A stretch of DNA of 64,000 bases from Teredinibacter franksiae (GCF_014218805.1 NZ_JACJUV010000001.1:372001-436000), one strand, 5' to 3'; counted from the first letter of the stretch, positions 1 to 8,533 are shown. Translations and numbers: made by a program. Notes: a model not told the origin generated them from the sequence alone.

Positions 1-543
1 AAGAGAAATCACTTTATTACCCAGGCGGGTAACATCTACTGTACCGGCAGCGTCAATTCACTGGCCGATTTAACGGTGCAATTTATTCGCCGCTATTTTA
101 ATGACACCATTGCCAGCCATGTTGAGCGACACTTTTTCCATGAGATTCGCCGAGCGTATGATTCTTCCCATGCATTTCTGGAATCCAACAGCGCTCACCC
201 CGATGAAGATATTGTGCAAACACAGCTTTGGCTTCAATTAAACTACAGTATTGAAGTACGCCTAAGCGAACTCGCTGAGCAATTCGGCATGAGTACACGC
301 ACATTTAATCGTCGATTTAAGGCAGCCACTGGCACTACACCACTGCATTATTTGCAGGATATTCGCCTAAACACAGCAACTGACCTATTGAAGAACACTA
401 ACCTTTCGGTAAACGAATCGATGTATCGGGTGGGCTATCAGGATGGTGCTTATTTTACCAAGCTGTTTAAGCAGAAGTTCTCGGTTACGCCTAGCCAGTA
501 TCGAACAACCGTCCGGGCTAAACTCTTTAGGCCAGAAGGCTAG
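1..543 (+). CDS. GlxA-family AraC-type transcriptional regulator (C-terminal part)
   Basis: The reading frame is open from the first base, so the gene starts upstream and its N-terminus is missing. The first ~25 codons (HFITQAGNIYC, then VNSLADL) match the end of the DJ-1/PfpI-like domain of GlxA-type regulators. The rest is an AraC DNA-binding domain with two helix-turn-helix units: LSELAEQFGMSTRTFNRRF, then VNESMYRVGYQDGAYFTKLFK with the typical ending FSVTPSQYR. Proteins of this kind are cytoplasmic regulators whose ligands are mostly unknown. The gene converges on the methyltransferase at 553 with only 9 bp between the stops. The family call is firm; the target is unknown. Confidence 0.85.
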   Translation, partial: KRNHFITQAGNIYCTGSVNSLADLTVQFIRRYFNDTIASHVERHFFHEIRRAYDSSHAFLESNSAHPDEDIVQTQLWLQLNYSIEVRLSELAEQFGMSTRTFNRRFKAATGTTPLHYLQDIRLNTATDLLKNTNLSVNESMYRVGYQDGAYFTKLFKQKFSVTPSQYRTTVRAKLFRPEG

Positions 544-552
544 ACCAGAACA

Positions 553-1200
553 TTAGCCCAGCGACGCCAGCGGCTTCCGAAACAAAAAAGCATCGGCCGC
601 TAATACGGTGAACTCAGCTCCCCAAAGAGCAGCTAAATAGTTGAGCGTATCCATCGAATGAAAGCTTATGTGCGTTGGGTCATTTTTATAGTGCCATCGA
701 GCAAACCTATCGCAATCGATTACCAGTTTGGTCATCAACCCCAGCGTACCACCGGGCTTTAAGCAGTGCCAAATACGCGCATACTCAGCTTGAGGTTCTC
801 GAAAGTGCTCTACGACCTCTGTAGCAATAACAAAATCGTAGTGCTTGCCGATAAAACACTTATTGTCGGTATAAAATTGATCGTAATTTTCAACCAGCAC
901 ACCAAACTTAGCCAACATCGTAGCCACCGCAGGACCGGGGCCACAACCGAAATCCAAGCCTTGCGCGCCTTCCGATAACAATTTTGCCAACGGGTACACT
1001 AGCCGCCCCAAAAATTCTATATAGTCTTTATTATCAGGAGAGTTAGTGTGCTTGTCGTACTCACATTTCTCGTCATTACTCTGCAAATGAAAGGCAGCAG
1101 GCACGAAAACCAATGCGCACCTCACACAGCGAAAATATTCACGCTTTTTATCACGAAAAAAAGAATCTATATGTTCGCCGAAACAAAGTGGGCAAGGCAT
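553..1200 (-). CDS. SAM-dependent methyltransferase with N-terminal zinc ribbon
   Basis: The 215-residue protein begins with two Cys pairs (CPLC at residues 3-6 and CVRC about 22 residues later), a probable zinc ribbon. A class I methyltransferase fold follows. Motif I is GLDFGCGPGPAV, FVIATEVVEHF is the post-motif with acidic and His residues, and LKPGGTLGLMTKL is the late strand-turn. This is the Methyltransf_23 (UbiG/BioC-like) architecture, where the substrate is often a small molecule or a polyketide or sugar intermediate; none can be deduced here. No obvious Shine-Dalgarno precedes the ATG. It appears to be a single-gene unit lying downstream of the Hsp20 gene on the same strand. Confidence 0.8.
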   Translation of the reverse strand: MPCPLCFGEHIDSFFRDKKREYFRCVRCALVFVPAAFHLQSNDEKCEYDKHTNSPDNKDYIEFLGRLVYPLAKLLSEGAQGLDFGCGPGPAVATMLAKFGVLVENYDQFYTDNKCFIGKHYDFVIATEVVEHFREPQAEYARIWHCLKPGGTLGLMTKLVIDCDRFARWHYKNDPTHISFHSMDTLNYLAALWGAEFTVLAADAFLFRKPLASLG

Positions 1201-1232
1201 TAATAAAAGTAAGCACTTAAATGAAAGGTAGA

Positions 1233-1255
1233 GAGAGGCCGATTATCGGCCCCTC
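1233..1255 (-). terminator. Probable terminator hairpin after hsp20
   Basis: A GC-rich inverted repeat (GGCCGAT/ATCGGCC, extended past one mismatch by GAG/CTC) lies 15 bp after the Hsp20 stop codon. The following tract on the minus strand is pyrimidine-rich but not a clean T run, so termination efficiency is uncertain. Confidence 0.45.
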
Positions 1256-1270
1256 TTGTAACAGTGTGAT

Positions 1271-1780
1271 TTAGGCTACGCGACTCTTTGCCGCAGTATC
1301 GATAGCCACTGCTGTATCAGCAGGTTTTTCATTGTGAAGGTGATTCGACGACTTGCCTCCGGAGATCTCGATGGTACGCGGCTTCATGGCATCTGGCACT
1401 TCACGAACAAGATCTACATGCAACAAACCATTTTGCAAAGATGCACTAACAACTTTCACGTAATCTGCCATCTGGAAGCGTCGTTCAAAGTTTCTGGCAG
1501 CAATTCCCTGGTGTAAAAAGTGCCTACTTTCTGTGCCTTTTACACCGTTATTACCCGTAACCACCAAACTATTCTGTTTGGTTTCAATATTTAATTCGGA
1601 CTCATCGAATCCAGCTACGGCCATCGAAATTCGGTACTGGTCTTCACCCGTCAGTTCAATATTGTATGGTGGGTAACTTGGTTGGCTCTGCTCGGTTCTG
1701 GAGATTGTATCCAGAAGATTAGCCATACGATCGAAACCAATTGCAGAACGGTAAAGGGGAGAAAAATCAAAATTACGCAT
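1271..1780 (-). CDS. Hsp20/alpha-crystallin small heat-shock protein (IbpA-like)
   Basis: An ATP-independent holdase chaperone that binds unfolding proteins in the cytoplasm. The N-terminus (MRNFDFSPLYRSAIGFDRM) is the classic IbpA start. The alpha-crystallin domain spans about residues 35-130, with YPPYNIE and YRISMAVAGFDESEL at its beginning and HQGIAARNFERRF in the IbpA-typical place. The reading frame stays open 33 codons further upstream. I chose the ATG at 1780 because it matches family N-termini and has a GAGG Shine-Dalgarno 8 nt away, and the upstream stretch is an RNA thermometer and not coding. The 169-residue length exceeds E. coli IbpA (~137) because of a polar C-terminal tail. 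Regulation appears to be by sigma-32 plus translational thermosensing. Confidence 0.93.
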   Translation of the reverse strand: MRNFDFSPLYRSAIGFDRMANLLDTISRTEQSQPSYPPYNIELTGEDQYRISMAVAGFDESELNIETKQNSLVVTGNNGVKGTESRHFLHQGIAARNFERRFQMADYVKVVSASLQNGLLHVDLVREVPDAMKPRTIEISGGKSSNHLHNEKPADTAVAIDTAAKSRVA

Positions 1781-1786
1781 GTGTAT

Positions 1787-1838
1787 ATCCTCATATTTGA
1801 GCAATATTATTAAGTGGCTCATTTCTTTAATCGAGCCA
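1787..1838 (-). promoter_or_regulatory. ROSE-like RNA thermometer in hsp20 5' UTR
   Basis: On the mRNA, UUGCUC (1804-1799) can pair with the Shine-Dalgarno segment GAGGAU (1792-1787) across a six-base AU loop (AAAUAU). This leaves a G-G opposition in the helix and a terminal U-U. That is the hallmark core of ROSE elements, where UUGCU masks the AGGA ribosome-binding site with an unpaired or non-canonical G. A second hairpin, UGGCUC/GAGCCA (1838-1815), lies directly upstream, as in multi-stem ROSE leaders. The pairing is seen in sequence; thermosensing is inferred from the family. Confidence 0.75.
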
Positions 1839-1954
1839 TGGGGTACCCGTTTTGGTTTGATGTGCAACCCGTTAGGCATTGCGCACTAGAACTACAGTTA
1901 GAACTAAACCAAATCGGTATCAAGCTTCTGCTGAGTGCAGCAAGCCTTATATCA

Positions 1955-1982
1955 ATATGAGGATCGGTTTTGAGGTTTCAAG
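1955..1982 (-). promoter_or_regulatory. Sigma-32 (heat-shock) promoter for hsp20
   Basis: On the minus strand a perfect -35 box CTTGAAA (1982-1976) is followed after 13 bp by CCTCATAT (1962-1955), close to the sigma-32 -10 consensus CCCCATnT. Transcription would start near 1948, giving a leader of about 165 nt that contains the ROSE-like element. Confidence 0.75.
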
Positions 1983-1998
1983 GAGAAAAATAAAAAAA

Positions 1999-3003
1999 TT
2001 ACACCTGGGTGATATCCGCCAGCGCAGCGTCAATATTATCGTATTCGAATTCAAACCCCAGATTGCTCGCCTTTGCTGGCACAACCTTCTGTCCGCCAAT
2101 AAGCAATTCCTCCGCCATTTGGCCATAAATTAATTTCAGAATGAATCCAGGTGTGTGCAATTTAGCCGGGCGCTTTAACGCTTTACCCAGTGCTTGCGCA
2201 AATATCGCCTGAGGAACCGGGTTGGGGGCGGTAGCATTTATGGCGCCGTGGTATTCCGAATTATGTACGGCCTCAATCATAAGGTGTACCAAGTCACAAA
2301 TATGAACCCAGGAAAACCACTGCTCACCCGTTGCTATGGGGCCACCAAGCGCCATACGAAATACCGGCAGCAGCTTACCTAGAGCACCGCCGCCAGGGCC
2401 AAGCACAACACCAATACGAAACAGGCAAACCCGTGTACCCAGCTCTGAAAACAGTTTCGCAGCCGTTTCCCACTGGCTACAAAGCTCCGCAGCAAAGCCT
2501 TCACCGAGAGCACCGCTTTCCAAGCAGGCCTGCTGTGTAGTAAATCCATAATAACCAATAGCCGATGCATTTAATAACACACTGGGGCGATGATTTTTTG
2601 CTTTAATCGCACGAAATAAACTTTCAGTTAGGCGAATACGGCTATCAAGCAGCGTTTTTTTTCTACCTTCACTCCATCTTTTTTCAGCAATAGGTGCGCC
2701 AGCAAGGTTCACAATAACATCGGGAATCACATCGTCCGGCAAATCCTCATAGGAGGAAACAAAGGTAATGGCGCGATGCCGGTGATGGCTGGGCATACGC
2801 GTTTGAACATACAGCTGATAGGCGTGTTGTCTTTCTGGGTCAGCAACGTGGAGAGATTCATTACCAAGCGTATCACCTTCAGACCCTGGCTGTTTTGTAT
2901 GACCAACCGAATCTCTATTACACGACAGCTTTAAAAAAGCCGAGCATAGTGCACGCCCAATAAAACCTGTTCCACCATTAACAAATACCACCGTAGATGT
3001 CAT
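1999..3003 (-). CDS. TIGR01777/SDR39U1-family NAD(P)-dependent epimerase
   Basis: A 334-residue extended SDR protein. The N-terminal Rossmann motif is FVNGGTGFIGRAL, VIPDVIVNLAGAPIAEKRW follows, and LLNASAIGYYG carries the active-site Ser/Tyr region. The C-terminal ~50 residues (HTPGFILKLIYGQMAEELLIGGQKVVP) are the DUF1731 domain typical of YfcH/SDR39U1 proteins. The physiological reaction of this family is poorly defined. Residues ~30-75 form a polar insertion absent from compact relatives. The start has an AAGGAAA Shine-Dalgarno, and an 8-bp tandem array lies just upstream in the leader. The sigma-32 promoter of hsp20 starts within 20 bp of its stop codon. Confidence 0.88.
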   Translation of the reverse strand: MTSTVVFVNGGTGFIGRALCSAFLKLSCNRDSVGHTKQPGSEGDTLGNESLHVADPERQHAYQLYVQTRMPSHHRHRAITFVSSYEDLPDDVIPDVIVNLAGAPIAEKRWSEGRKKTLLDSRIRLTESLFRAIKAKNHRPSVLLNASAIGYYGFTTQQACLESGALGEGFAAELCSQWETAAKLFSELGTRVCLFRIGVVLGPGGGALGKLLPVFRMALGGPIATGEQWFSWVHICDLVHLMIEAVHNSEYHGAINATAPNPVPQAIFAQALGKALKRPAKLHTPGFILKLIYGQMAEELLIGGQKVVPAKASNLGFEFEYDNIDAALADITQV

Positions 3004-3024
3004 AGGCAGATTTCCTTGTTTCCA

Positions 3025-3056
3025 TTTTGTTGTTTTGTTGTTTTGTTGTTTTGTTG
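3025..3056 (+). repeat. Four tandem copies of an 8-bp repeat (TTTTGTTG)
   Basis: Four perfect head-to-tail copies of TTTTGTTG lie 21 to 53 bp upstream of the start codon of the minus-strand SDR gene, so the transcript would carry CAACAAAA repeats before its ribosome-binding site. Pure tandem arrays of this kind can change length by slippage. Confidence 0.95.
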
Positions 3057-3361
3057 TTTTTCTAGGTTAGATTTGCGTATTTTATACCATCTTCACGCCG
3101 CCTGAACCTAGCTGCACGGCCATTGAACAATGAACGAATCGGGCAAATAGCTGTACATTTATATCAAAGAGTATACGCCTATTCTGAGGAAAACCCCCCA
3201 GCTTGAAATGGGCACTACTTATTATTACTAAAAACGCATAAAAGAGAACAGGAATATTCTTAAAAAATACTTGAATTATTCCTTTAAAACGCCATGATTA
3301 GTTTGTGGGCCCACCGTTTAAATATTCGAAATTCATCAATGGTACTGATGGAGGTACGCCT

Positions 3362-3676
3362 ATGAAGTTCAATGCTGACGTTGTTTACCGCGATCTCGAA
3401 CCATCCACAGCATTAAATAGCACCATCCACAAAAAAGTCGAAAAACTCTATCGTTTTTCAGATTCCATTCTCCACAGCCGGGTCACACTTAACTCCCCGC
3501 ACAATCACAAGCATAAGGGCAAGATGTTCAGGGCTTCTATTGAGCTTGGCATTAAAGGTTCGCCTATAACGGTTAGTCACGATGATCCGTCCCCCCATAT
3601 CGCCGTGCGCGATGCGTTTGCTACCTGTGAAAGAAAGCTAAAAGAAGAAGCAAACCGACGCAAGGCGGCCCGATAA
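3362..3676 (+). CDS. hpf: Ribosome hibernation promotion factor, HPF/RaiA family
   Basis: A 104-residue short-form HPF/YfiA protein that binds the 30S decoding channel of idle ribosomes in stationary phase. Family features are the opening strand (MKFNADVVYRDLEPS), the helix with HKKVEKLYRFSDSI, and the basic strand region with SRVTLNSPHNHKHKGKMF. The C-terminal helix region is AVRDAFATCERKLKEEANRRK. It lacks the extra C-terminal domain of long HPF, so it is the form that works with RMF or inactivates monosomes. The ATG at 3362 has GGAGG 8 nt upstream; an in-frame start 57 bp earlier lacks one. Transcription appears monocistronic. Confidence 0.88.
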   Translation: MKFNADVVYRDLEPSTALNSTIHKKVEKLYRFSDSILHSRVTLNSPHNHKHKGKMFRASIELGIKGSPITVSHDDPSPHIAVRDAFATCERKLKEEANRRKAAR

Positions 3677-4196
3677 TATGCCCGAAAATTAACCTATGAT
3701 GTCCTAGGGTCAATCTGGCACCTCCATAAAAGTAGGTGTCAGGTTGAGCAGCGGATCACTCGCCTGCGCCTCTCCAGCCACAACCTGGTAAGTAACGCCA
3801 GAATCACCCAAGGCAACCAATCGATCCACTTGCATTCAAGTGCATTGCCACAACGGCTGACGGTGCTCTCGATTGCCCTTCACTCCACGTCAGCCGGTTA
3901 TCACGCATCAAACTGCCGATTCACGCGTATTCGTCTCCTCACCAATATACTGCGGCTAACCGCTGTGACCATATTCAAGCGCTGCCCCCGAAGCCGATGC
4001 GACTTGAAACGCCAAATCTCGATAACAATAGTGGTGCATCGCTGAAAAAATCGAGCTAAAATTCGCGCGCTTCAGTGTGGGGCAACCTTATGGGTCGCCA
4101 TGAATCATCTAACCGCCAACAGCTAGACAGCCCACCTACCTGGTAGATGAGGCCATACAACCGCTCTATTACACCCCTATCAGAGACCTAAGCTAC
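3677..4196. other. Non-coding stretch upstream of speA
   Basis: No convincing complete gene. An inverted repeat (TGGCACCT/AGGTGTCA, about 3716-3743) follows hpf but lacks a T tract. On the minus strand a 41-codon open stretch (3710-3835) has protein-like composition (LVALGDSGVTYQVVAGEAQ), possibly the tail of a lost gene. The last ~120 bp must hold the speA promoter, but I could not single it out. Confidence 0.4.
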
Positions 4197-6116
4197 TTGA
4201 ACAAAATCATTAACAGAAGCTGGACAGCTAACGATTCCGCAGAACTCTACGGCGTAAATGACTGGGGGGCGGGCTATTTTGGTGTCGATCAACAAGGCCT
4301 GCTCAGTGTTACCACAACCAATGCCGATACCCCCGTTAACGCTCCCCTGCTAAATATTGTCAACGATATCAAGGAAAGAGGGCTGGATGCCCCGGTTCTA
4401 ATTCGATTTGAGGACCTACTCGACCAGCAGATCAGCCGCCTTAATAACGCCTTTCGCAATGCAATTGAGTCAGCGGGCTATCAGGGTGACTATCGCGGCG
4501 TCTTTCCAATTAAGGTTAACCAGCAATGTCATGTTATTGAAGAGATAGCACAAGCTGGCGCCCGCTATGGCCATGGACTGGAAGCCGGCTCCAAAGCTGA
4601 GCTGATCATAGCGCTTGCCCATATTGAGTCCCCTGATGCGCACATTATCTGCAACGGTTATAAAGATCAGGAATTTATCGACTTGGGGCTAAATGCCCGA
4701 AAAATGGGCTATAGCTGCTTCTTTGTGATCGAAACCCCAAGCGAATTACCCATTATTCTGGAGCGCAGCCGCGCCCTCAACATCAAACCTTTAATCGGCG
4801 TAAGGGTAAAGCTGGCCTCCGTTGTAGGTGGCCATTGGAATGCCACCAGTGGCGACCGCAGTATATTTGGCCTTTCAATTGCTCAACTTGTTGAGATGAT
4901 TGACTCCCTTCGCGATGAAGGTATGCTCGACTGCCTGCAGCTGCTGCATTACCACCTAGGCTCGCAAATACCCAATATTCGCGATATTCGTAGCGGTGTC
5001 GTTGAAGCCTGCCAGGTATACATGGATTTGGTCCGCGAGGGAGCCAATATGCGCTACCTCGACCTCGGCGGCGGTTTGGCTGTCGATTACGATGGCAGTA
5101 AAACCAACTACATCCACTCAAAAAACTACACGCTCGACGAATATTGTGCCGATATCATCGATGTAGTAATAACCACCCTCGACCCAAATAAAATTGCCCA
5201 CCCTACCATCATCACGGAATCCGGCCGCGCCACCATTGCTTATTCATCGGTACTGATATTCAACATCCTCGATGTCGCCACCTTTACGCCCGGCTCAATC
5301 CCCAAAACTATCCCCGATGACGAACATCAGCTTATCCAAAGTCTGAAGGAAACATTTGATGGGCTAACAGAAAAAAATATGCAGGAGTGCTACAACGATG
5401 CACTTTTCTACCGAGATGAAGTTAGGGAACTATTCAAGCGTGGCCATGTAGGGCTACGCTCGCGCTCCTTAGCAGAAAACCTTTTCCTGCTGATTATGCA
5501 GGAGGTTTTAAAAATATCGGAAAAAGCTCCTCGGCCCCTGCAAGAATTCGACAAGCTGAAGGAACAACTCTCCGATATATACTACGGCAATTTCAGTTTG
5601 TTCCAGTCGCTGCCAGATGTGTGGGCCATCGACCAGATTTTCCCGATTGCCCCTATCCATCGGCTGCAGGAGCAACCAACGCGAGAAGCCATCATCGCCG
5701 ATATCACCTGTGATTGCGATGGCCGTATAGACCGCTTCACCAATATGCGTAACACCAAAACCACACTACCGTTACACCCTATTATTGAAGGCGAGGAATA
5801 TTTCATTGGCGTGTTTCTAGTGGGTGCCTACCAGGAAACACTAGGCGATTTACACAACCTCTTTGGTGATACCAATGTCGTGAGCGTACGCTTTCACAAC
5901 GACGGCACCTATGAGTTCGCCGATGAAATTGAAGGCGACAGCATCGCCGACGTTCTTAGCTACGTGGAATACCAACCTCAGCTGCTGCGCGAGCGATTTC
6001 GTAAAATTGCTGAACGCTCGGTTCGAGAGGGTCGTATTAGCGCACTAGAGCGTCAATCCATTATGAAAGCCTTTTCCGAAAGTATGCAGGGCTACACTTA
6101 CTACGAAAAAGATTAA
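4197..6116 (+). CDS. speA: Biosynthetic arginine decarboxylase (SpeA)
   Basis: Converts L-arginine to agmatine and CO2 with PLP, the entry step of polyamine synthesis. The 639 residues match the ~630-660 of SpeA. FPIKVNQQ holds the PLP lysine (about residue 106), LLHYHLGSQIPNI and DLGGGLAVDYDGS are fold-III decarboxylase motifs, and the C-terminal RFRKIAERSVREGR region is SpeA-specific. The first codon is TTG: no in-frame ATG precedes the conserved DSAELYGVNDWGAGYF segment and the Shine-Dalgarno is weak, so the start is tentative. It is followed after 23 bp by the dehydrogenase and decarboxylase genes, forming a polyamine operon. No agmatinase or agmatine deiminase is present in the window. 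Confidence 0.94.
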   Translation: MNKIINRSWTANDSAELYGVNDWGAGYFGVDQQGLLSVTTTNADTPVNAPLLNIVNDIKERGLDAPVLIRFEDLLDQQISRLNNAFRNAIESAGYQGDYRGVFPIKVNQQCHVIEEIAQAGARYGHGLEAGSKAELIIALAHIESPDAHIICNGYKDQEFIDLGLNARKMGYSCFFVIETPSELPIILERSRALNIKPLIGVRVKLASVVGGHWNATSGDRSIFGLSIAQLVEMIDSLRDEGMLDCLQLLHYHLGSQIPNIRDIRSGVVEACQVYMDLVREGANMRYLDLGGGLAVDYDGSKTNYIHSKNYTLDEYCADIIDVVITTLDPNKIAHPTIITESGRATIAYSSVLIFNILDVATFTPGSIPKTIPDDEHQLIQSLKETFDGLTEKNMQECYNDALFYRDEVRELFKRGHVGLRSRSLAENLFLLIMQEVLKISEKAPRPLQEFDKLKEQLSDIYYGNFSLFQSLPDVWAIDQIFPIAPIHRLQEQPTREAIIADITCDCDGRIDRFTNMRNTKTTLPLHPIIEGEEYFIGVFLVGAYQETLGDLHNLFGDTNVVSVRFHNDGTYEFADEIEGDSIADVLSYVEYQPQLLRERFRKIAERSVREGRISALERQSIMKAFSESMQGYTYYEKD

Positions 6117-6139
6117 GTCTATTTTTAGGAACGCAAATC

Positions 6140-7339
6140 ATGAGTAAAGTCATTATTGTGGGTGCCGGTGGCGTAGGTGGGGTTGTTACTCACAAGTGCG
6201 CGCAACTACCGGAAGTATTCAACGAAATCATTCTCGCCAGCCGCAATGAAGAAAAGTGTAAGGCTATAGCCGCACAACTGTCGCGTCCCATTCGCACTGC
6301 GCAAGTAGATGCCGACAACGTAGAAGAAATGACGGCGTTGCTGGAAGCTGAAAAACCGGATTTAGTCATAAACGTTGCGCTGCCCTATCAGGACTTACCC
6401 ATAATGGATGCCTGCCTTAACGTGGGCGTAGACTACATGGATACCGCCAACTACGAACCACCCAATGAAGCCAAATTTGAATATAAATGGCAGTGGGCTT
6501 ACCAAGAAAAATTCGTTGCGAAAAATATGATGGCACTACTGGGCAGCGGTTTTGACCCCGGGGTAACAAACGTTTACACCGCTTACATTCGCAAACACTA
6601 CCTCGATGAAATTCACGAACTGGACATTATCGACTGTAATGCCGGCGATCATGGCATGCCCTTCGCCACCAACTTCAACCCGGAAATCAATATCCGTGAA
6701 GTGACGGCAAAAGGCCGATTCTGGCAAAACGGTGGATGGAAAGAAACCGATCCGCTTTCGGTAAAAGATAGTTACGATTTCCCAGAAGGCATTGGTGCTA
6801 AAGATATTTATTTGATGTACCACGAAGAATTGGAATCTCTAACAAAACATTTCCCGGAAATAAAACGCGCGCGCTTTTGGATGACTTTTTCCCAAAACTA
6901 CCTGAATCACCTCGAAGTTCTACAAAACGTAGGTATGACAGGAATCGAGCCGGTGGAATATAACGGGGCGAAAATAGTACCGCTGCAATTCCTCAAAGCC
7001 GTATTGCCCGACCCCTCCAGCCTTGGGCCCTTAACTAAAGGCCGCACCTGTATTGGCTGCGTTGCCAAAGGCATTAAAAACGGCAAAGAAAAAATCGTTT
7101 ATATTTACAACATTTGCGACCACGAAAAGTGCTATGAAGAGGTGCAGTCACAGGCAATTTCCTATACAACCGGTGTGCCCGCCATGATTGGCGCCAAAAT
7201 GATACTCGAGGGCAAATGGAAAGCCGACGGCGTATGGAATATGGAACAATTCAACCCCGATCCCTTTATGGAAGATCTAAACAAATACGGCCTGCCATGG
7301 ACGGTAGTTGAACTCGACGAGACTGGGCTGACCCGTTAA
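6140..7339 (+). CDS. Carboxynorspermidine dehydrogenase-like (saccharopine dehydrogenase family)
   Basis: NADPH-dependent reductive condensation of L-aspartate semialdehyde with a diamine (putrescine, diaminopropane or possibly agmatine) to a carboxylated polyamine. The 399 residues begin with the Rossmann motif VGAGGVGGVV; DTANYEPP and GSGFDPGVTNVY (135-146) are signatures of the Lys9/CANSDH branch. An AGGA box lies upstream of the ATG. The stop codon overlaps the next start (TAATG), implying translational coupling to nspC. The position directly after speA raises the question of whether agmatine itself is the amine substrate. The family is certain; the substrate is not. Confidence 0.9.
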   Translation: MSKVIIVGAGGVGGVVTHKCAQLPEVFNEIILASRNEEKCKAIAAQLSRPIRTAQVDADNVEEMTALLEAEKPDLVINVALPYQDLPIMDACLNVGVDYMDTANYEPPNEAKFEYKWQWAYQEKFVAKNMMALLGSGFDPGVTNVYTAYIRKHYLDEIHELDIIDCNAGDHGMPFATNFNPEINIREVTAKGRFWQNGGWKETDPLSVKDSYDFPEGIGAKDIYLMYHEELESLTKHFPEIKRARFWMTFSQNYLNHLEVLQNVGMTGIEPVEYNGAKIVPLQFLKAVLPDPSSLGPLTKGRTCIGCVAKGIKNGKEKIVYIYNICDHEKCYEEVQSQAISYTTGVPAMIGAKMILEGKWKADGVWNMEQFNPDPFMEDLNKYGLPWTVVELDETGLTR

Positions 7340-8529
7340 TGACCGTTCATCAACCAACCATTGCCAGTGAGCCATTTAGCTCACTGGCCCTAAGCGCACT
7401 GCCCTCGCCTTGCTACGTTATCGATGAAGCAAAAATCGAAGCTAACCTGAAAATTCTTGAACAGGTTCAACAGGCCAGTGGGGCAAAAATACTACTCGCC
7501 CTTAAAGCCTTTTCAATGTTTTCGATTGCTCCACTGGTAATGAAATACCTGCAGGGCGTAGCGGCAAGCGGATTGAACGAAGCAACACTCGGAAAAGAAG
7601 AGTTTAAAGGCGAGGTACACACCTACGTTGCCGCTATACGCCCCCACGAATTTAACGCACTACTAAACGTTTCCGATCATCTGATTTTTAATTCCGTCAA
7701 TCAATGGCATAACTATCGGGATCGAGCACTGGCCTACCAGAACACCTCTAACACAAAGATTCAATTTGGTGTGCGTATTAACCCAGAACACTCGGAGAGC
7801 GACACGCCACTTTACGACCCCTGCGCACCCTGCTCTCGCATGGGTATTCGCCTAGAAGATTTTCAACAACTGAATATAAACGGCATCAGTGGGCTGCACT
7901 TTCATACACTGTGTGAGCAGGAGTTTGCGCCTCTCGCAAGAACGCTGGATGCCGTTGAAAAAAACTTTGGCGAAACGCTGCACAAACTAGAATGGGTTAA
8001 CTTTGGTGGTGGTCACCACATTACCCGTGAAGGCTATGACCTTCAGGGCTTGATTGAGCGCATTACTGCATTTCAACAAAAATACACTGTACAAGTCTAT
8101 CTGGAGCCTGGGGAAGCTATTGCCCTAGATGCCGGCGTGCTGGTGACAGAAGTACTGGACACCCTACACAACACCATGGACCTAGCCATTGTAGATGTCT
8201 CCGCAACCTGCCATATGCCTGATGTGCTCGAAATGCCCTATCGCCCGCGCCTAACCGGCTCCGGTGCGCCTAATGAAAAGCCTCACACCTACCGGCTCGG
8301 TGGGCCTAGCTGTCTTGCTGGAGACATTATTGGCGACTACAGTTTTGATAGCCCTCTTCAGGTAGGGCAGAGACTTATGTTTGAAGATATGGCAATCTAC
8401 ACCATGGTGAAAAACTCAACTTTTAACGGTATTAACCTACCCGCTATCGTGTTGTGGAACAGCCAGAGCCAAGCAATGAAAATAATCAAAGAATTTGGAT
8501 ATCAGGATTTTAAGCAGCGATTATCCTAA
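7339..8529 (+). CDS. nspC: Carboxynorspermidine/carboxyspermidine decarboxylase (NspC)
   Basis: PLP-dependent fold-III decarboxylase that removes the carboxyl group from carboxy(nor)spermidine. Of its 396 residues, LALKAFSM carries the PLP lysine (about K56). DPCAPCSRMGIR, GLHFHTLCE, WVNFGGGHHIT and GGPSCLAGD are the family motifs, the last contributing the catalytic Cys. It overlaps the preceding stop by one base. Together with the dehydrogenase it gives an aspartate-semialdehyde route to spermidine or norspermidine, as known in Vibrio, and avoids decarboxylated SAM. The end lies 23 bp before a diguanylate cyclase gene. Confidence 0.92.
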   Translation: MTVHQPTIASEPFSSLALSALPSPCYVIDEAKIEANLKILEQVQQASGAKILLALKAFSMFSIAPLVMKYLQGVAASGLNEATLGKEEFKGEVHTYVAAIRPHEFNALLNVSDHLIFNSVNQWHNYRDRALAYQNTSNTKIQFGVRINPEHSESDTPLYDPCAPCSRMGIRLEDFQQLNINGISGLHFHTLCEQEFAPLARTLDAVEKNFGETLHKLEWVNFGGGHHITREGYDLQGLIERITAFQQKYTVQVYLEPGEAIALDAGVLVTEVLDTLHNTMDLAIVDVSATCHMPDVLEMPYRPRLTGSGAPNEKPHTYRLGGPSCLAGDIIGDYSFDSPLQVGQRLMFEDMAIYTMVKNSTFNGINLPAIVLWNSQSQAMKIIKEFGYQDFKQRLS

Positions 8530-8533
8530 AGAC

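Noticed and set aside
1271..1879. Longer Hsp20 reading frame starting at 1879
   Set aside because: The extra 33 codons lie in the RNA thermometer region and do not look like family N-termini; the ATG at 1780 has a good ribosome-binding site.
3830..4045. Plus-strand 71-codon frame before speA
   Set aside because: No ribosome-binding site, no domain and irregular composition; the opposite strand gives a more protein-like short frame, so the stretch is described as non-coding.
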